From a virus: DNA of 23,346 nucleotides. Under the pieces are notes generated by a model. That model was not told where the DNA came from. It did no database searches and saw nothing but the letters and a program-made list of their open reading frames with translations. The stretch lies in the IMG/VR virus record IMGVR_UViG_3300020472_001653, positions 1 through 23,346 of that record; one strand, 5' to 3'. The translations under genes were made by a program, and so were the position numbers. Positions 21,897 to 23,346 of this stretch are shown in pieces (position 1 is the first letter of the stretch; each line of letters starts with the position of its first letter).

Positions 21897-23263
21897 TGAC
21901 TACACCAGAAGAACAAGCGACTATTGACCAATTTATGCGAGACATCGCGGGTATAGGAGCCGCCGCTGTTGAAGAAGGCAAGTCTGCTATTCAAGGTATT
22001 GTCGCACATTTCCAAGATCCTTTAGGAGATCAAAGCGGAGGCATTATAAGTGATGTAGCTGGTGACTTATTAAAAGGTGGAGCTAGTATTAATGATGCTG
22101 AATTGTTTGGTTGGGGTAGTGAATTAGATCAAGGAATGCGAGGTCCAATAGATCCGTCTACTGGATTACCAACTGACAAGTTATTTGCACGAAGCGAATT
22201 TACTGATCCAGAAATACCAGCAGGCGGTCTTCCTCCTCCACCACCAGCAGGCGTTCCTCCTCCACCACCGGCTCCACCAGCAGGTACTTGGCCGGGATTT
22301 GGTGATGAAGCTGAACCTTTTGGTACTGATACATTACCTACATTAACTGCACGAGAGTTACAAGATGCTGAAGATATTATTACAGCAGAGTTACGATTAG
22401 CAGGATTTAATACTTCAGCTATAGAATCAATGGTTAATAACTGGATCATTCCTCGTTTAACTGGACAGTTCATTGATACTGTTACTGGTAAAAAAATGCC
22501 TTCGCCTACTGATCCGAAGAATCTTTTACCTGAATTGTTTGAACGCCCTGAGTTTAAAGAAAGATTTCCGGGGTATCATCCTCGTCTTGAAGCAGGATAT
22601 AACGCAATAGATATTCAAGATTATTTAGCTTATGAAAGCACGTTTAAAGAATTAATGTATACGCATGGATTGGATCAGTATATTAATACTTCTACTAATA
22701 CTAAGGTTATGGATACTTATATTGGTGATTTGATTACTGGTAATATTTCTATAGAACAAGTTCAACAACGTATAAATCAAGGTGTGTCTGCTGTTATGAG
22801 CGCACCAGTACAGGTACAAGAAACTTTTAAAAGTTGGTATGGCGACCAAACAGGAGAGAATGCTTTACTTGCTACCTTCTTAGATCCTAATGAAGATTTA
22901 TTTGATCTTAAAAACATGGCGCAAGCTTCTATCGCTGGAGGTTTAGCGATAGATATTCTTGGAGAAGAAGGTCGAATTACACAAAGTATGGCTGAAGAGA
23001 TAGCTGATTTAGATTACAGCAATCAGCAATTACAGCAGGCATATACCCAGTTGTCACAACAAACTATGCTGTTTGCTGAAAAAACTGGTGAACAGGAAGA
23101 CATGACACTTGCTAGAGAAGGTGTTAAATCTGCTTTGAATTTAGATCAAGATGTGCAAGAACGTATCGCTCGTCGTAAAAGACAAAGAATGGGTGACTTC
23201 TCAGGTGGCGGTGGTGCTATGGTTTCAGGAACAACTACAGGATTCGGGAGCGCCAATGCCTAA
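21896..23263 (+). CDS. Virion-type protein with polyproline segment, unknown function
   Basis: A 455-residue protein. Residues about 1-105 are mixed and Gly/Asp-rich. Residues about 106-134 are a polyproline segment (GLPPPPPAGVPPPPPAPPAG). Residues about 145-400 are helical, with Gln-rich stretches (NQQLQQAYTQLSQQTM) that could form coiled coil. The C-terminus is basic, then Gly-rich (ARRKRQRMGDFSGGGGAM). The start is a TAATG overlap with a weak GGGA about 8 nt upstream. The last 8 nt overlap the tiny lysine-rich gene. I do not recognise a family. Position in the late cluster suggests a minor virion or internal-core protein. It is too short and too varied in composition for a tape measure. 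Confidence 0.65.
   Translation: MTTPEEQATIDQFMRDIAGIGAAAVEEGKSAIQGIVAHFQDPLGDQSGGIISDVAGDLLKGGASINDAELFGWGSELDQGMRGPIDPSTGLPTDKLFARSEFTDPEIPAGGLPPPPPAGVPPPPPAPPAGTWPGFGDEAEPFGTDTLPTLTARELQDAEDIITAELRLAGFNTSAIESMVNNWIIPRLTGQFIDTVTGKKMPSPTDPKNLLPELFERPEFKERFPGYHPRLEAGYNAIDIQDYLAYESTFKELMYTHGLDQYINTSTNTKVMDTYIGDLITGNISIEQVQQRINQGVSAVMSAPVQVQETFKSWYGDQTGENALLATFLDPNEDLFDLKNMAQASIAGGLAIDILGEEGRITQSMAEEIADLDYSNQQLQQAYTQLSQQTMLFAEKTGEQEDMTLAREGVKSALNLDQDVQERIARRKRQRMGDFSGGGGAMVSGTTTGFGSANA
22217..22290 (+). repeat. Polyproline-encoding low-complexity repeat
   Basis: Two near-identical blocks of cct/cca codons encode PPPPPAGVPPPPPAPPAG. The DNA is an imperfect tandem of about 27 bp (tcctcctccaccacc cores at about 22228 and 22254). 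On the opposite strand this produces a spurious Gly-rich open frame. Confidence 0.7.
23246..23250 (+). promoter_or_regulatory. Ribosome binding site deciding the start of the lysine-rich peptide
   Basis: GGGAG 5 nt before the ATG at 23256. It selects this internal ATG rather than an upstream in-frame ATG at 23151, whose codons overlap the preceding gene out of frame. Confidence 0.6.
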
Positions 23264-23339
23264 ATATCAAACTAGCTCTTCCAAAGGGAAGGCAAAGAAA
23301 GTACCATACAAGAAGGTAAAGAAAGGTAAACGTAAATAA
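23256..23339 (+). CDS. 27-residue lysine-rich basic peptide
   Basis: The peptide has 11 Lys and 1 Arg in 27 residues and no acidic residue; it reads MPKYQTSSSKGKAKK followed by VPYKKVKKGKRK. Because the open frame extends upstream to 23151, the start could be misplaced. I chose 23256 because of the GGGAG and because the codons upstream duplicate the preceding coding sequence in another frame. The composition suggests binding to nucleic acid, for example neutralising packaged DNA, or a very small virion component. Tiny basic genes of this type occur in the structural regions of many phages. Function is not demonstrated. It overlaps the upstream gene by 8 nt, and its stop TAA forms a TAATG with the next start. 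Confidence 0.7.
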   Translation: MPKYQTSSSKGKAKKVPYKKVKKGKRK

Positions 23340-23346
23340 TGTTTAA
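23339..23346 (+). CDS. Possible start of a further gene (truncated by the window)
   Basis: The stop of the basic peptide reads TAATG, and ATG TTT AA continues to the end of the window. The same 1-nt TAATG overlap joins three other real gene borders here (4068, 21896 and, with GTG, 2242), so a coupled start is plausible. Only two complete codons are visible, so nothing can be said of the product. Confidence 0.35.

Noticed and set aside
22129-22473. 114-codon minus-strand open frame with Gly/Pro-rich product
   Set aside because: It is the reverse complement of the polyproline-coding repeat. No other gene lies on the minus strand and there is no RBS.
23151-23255. Upstream in-frame start for the lysine-rich peptide
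   Set aside because: These codons run out of frame over the well-supported end of the preceding gene and have no RBS. The ATG at 23256 has GGGAG at good spacing.
1-23346. CRISPR array, tRNA genes, insertion sequences, attachment sites
   Set aside because: No regularly spaced direct repeats, cloverleaf sequences, transposase frames or terminal inverted repeats were seen. The whole window is tightly coding.

Overview
The window is a gap-free stretch of a tailed double-stranded DNA phage (or prophage-like) genome, all on the + strand. The anchors are a terminase large subunit with a complete ATPase and nuclease active site, a portal-type protein directly after it, and a downstream block of large virion-type proteins that includes a lysozyme/transglycosylase-like enzyme. 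Base composition is about 40% G+C by eye, with A/T-ending codons. The Ig-like protein before the terminase and the late cluster (peptidoglycan-binding-like protein, lysozyme-like protein, and a helical protein with an 'ATDPATYQ...LELNPED...RPRYQTTR' pattern) resemble, from memory, structural clusters of actinobacteriophages. An uncultured phage of a low-GC actinobacterium is my best guess, held with low confidence.

Layout. 1-257 is the 3' end of a gene made of 20-residue repeats. 266-553 is a small Ig-like beta-sandwich protein. 554-2242 is TerL with an extra N-terminal helix-turn-helix. 2242-4068 is the portal. 4068-4517 is a small disordered protein. 4514-17716 is a single 4,400-residue open reading frame. 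17719-23263 holds four more virion-type proteins, 23256-23339 a 27-residue lysine-rich peptide, and 23339 the first bases of a further gene. Genes overlap by 1-8 nt or abut; the largest gap is 8 nt. I see no tRNA, CRISPR, IS element, terminator or intergenic promoter, and no stretch over 300 bases without a gene. I cannot identify a major capsid protein.

The most remarkable content is in the middle of the giant protein. Between two proline-rich linkers there are, in order, a YpsA-type SLOG (Rossmann nucleotide-binding) domain, a probable ASCH/PUA-like domain, an AlkB-type 2-oxoglutarate/Fe(II) dioxygenase with all its catalytic residues, and a NADAR (NAD/ADP-ribose processing) domain. The flanking halves look like a giant structural or internal virion protein. 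The arrangement suggests a 'polyvalent' protein that could enter the cell with the DNA, carrying enzymes for repairing alkylated nucleic acid and handling ADP-ribose modifications or NAD-derived signals. That role is inference; the domains themselves are well supported.

A second signal covers the whole window. By hand scan, the palindromic pentamers CCWGG and GCWGC never occur, although CCTGC, GCTGG, CCGGG and GCGGC are common. Every Pro-Gly pair uses CCG/CCC and every Ala-Ala pair checked starts with GCC/GCG, against the otherwise strong preference for T/A-ending codons. This is the footprint expected of restriction-site avoidance.
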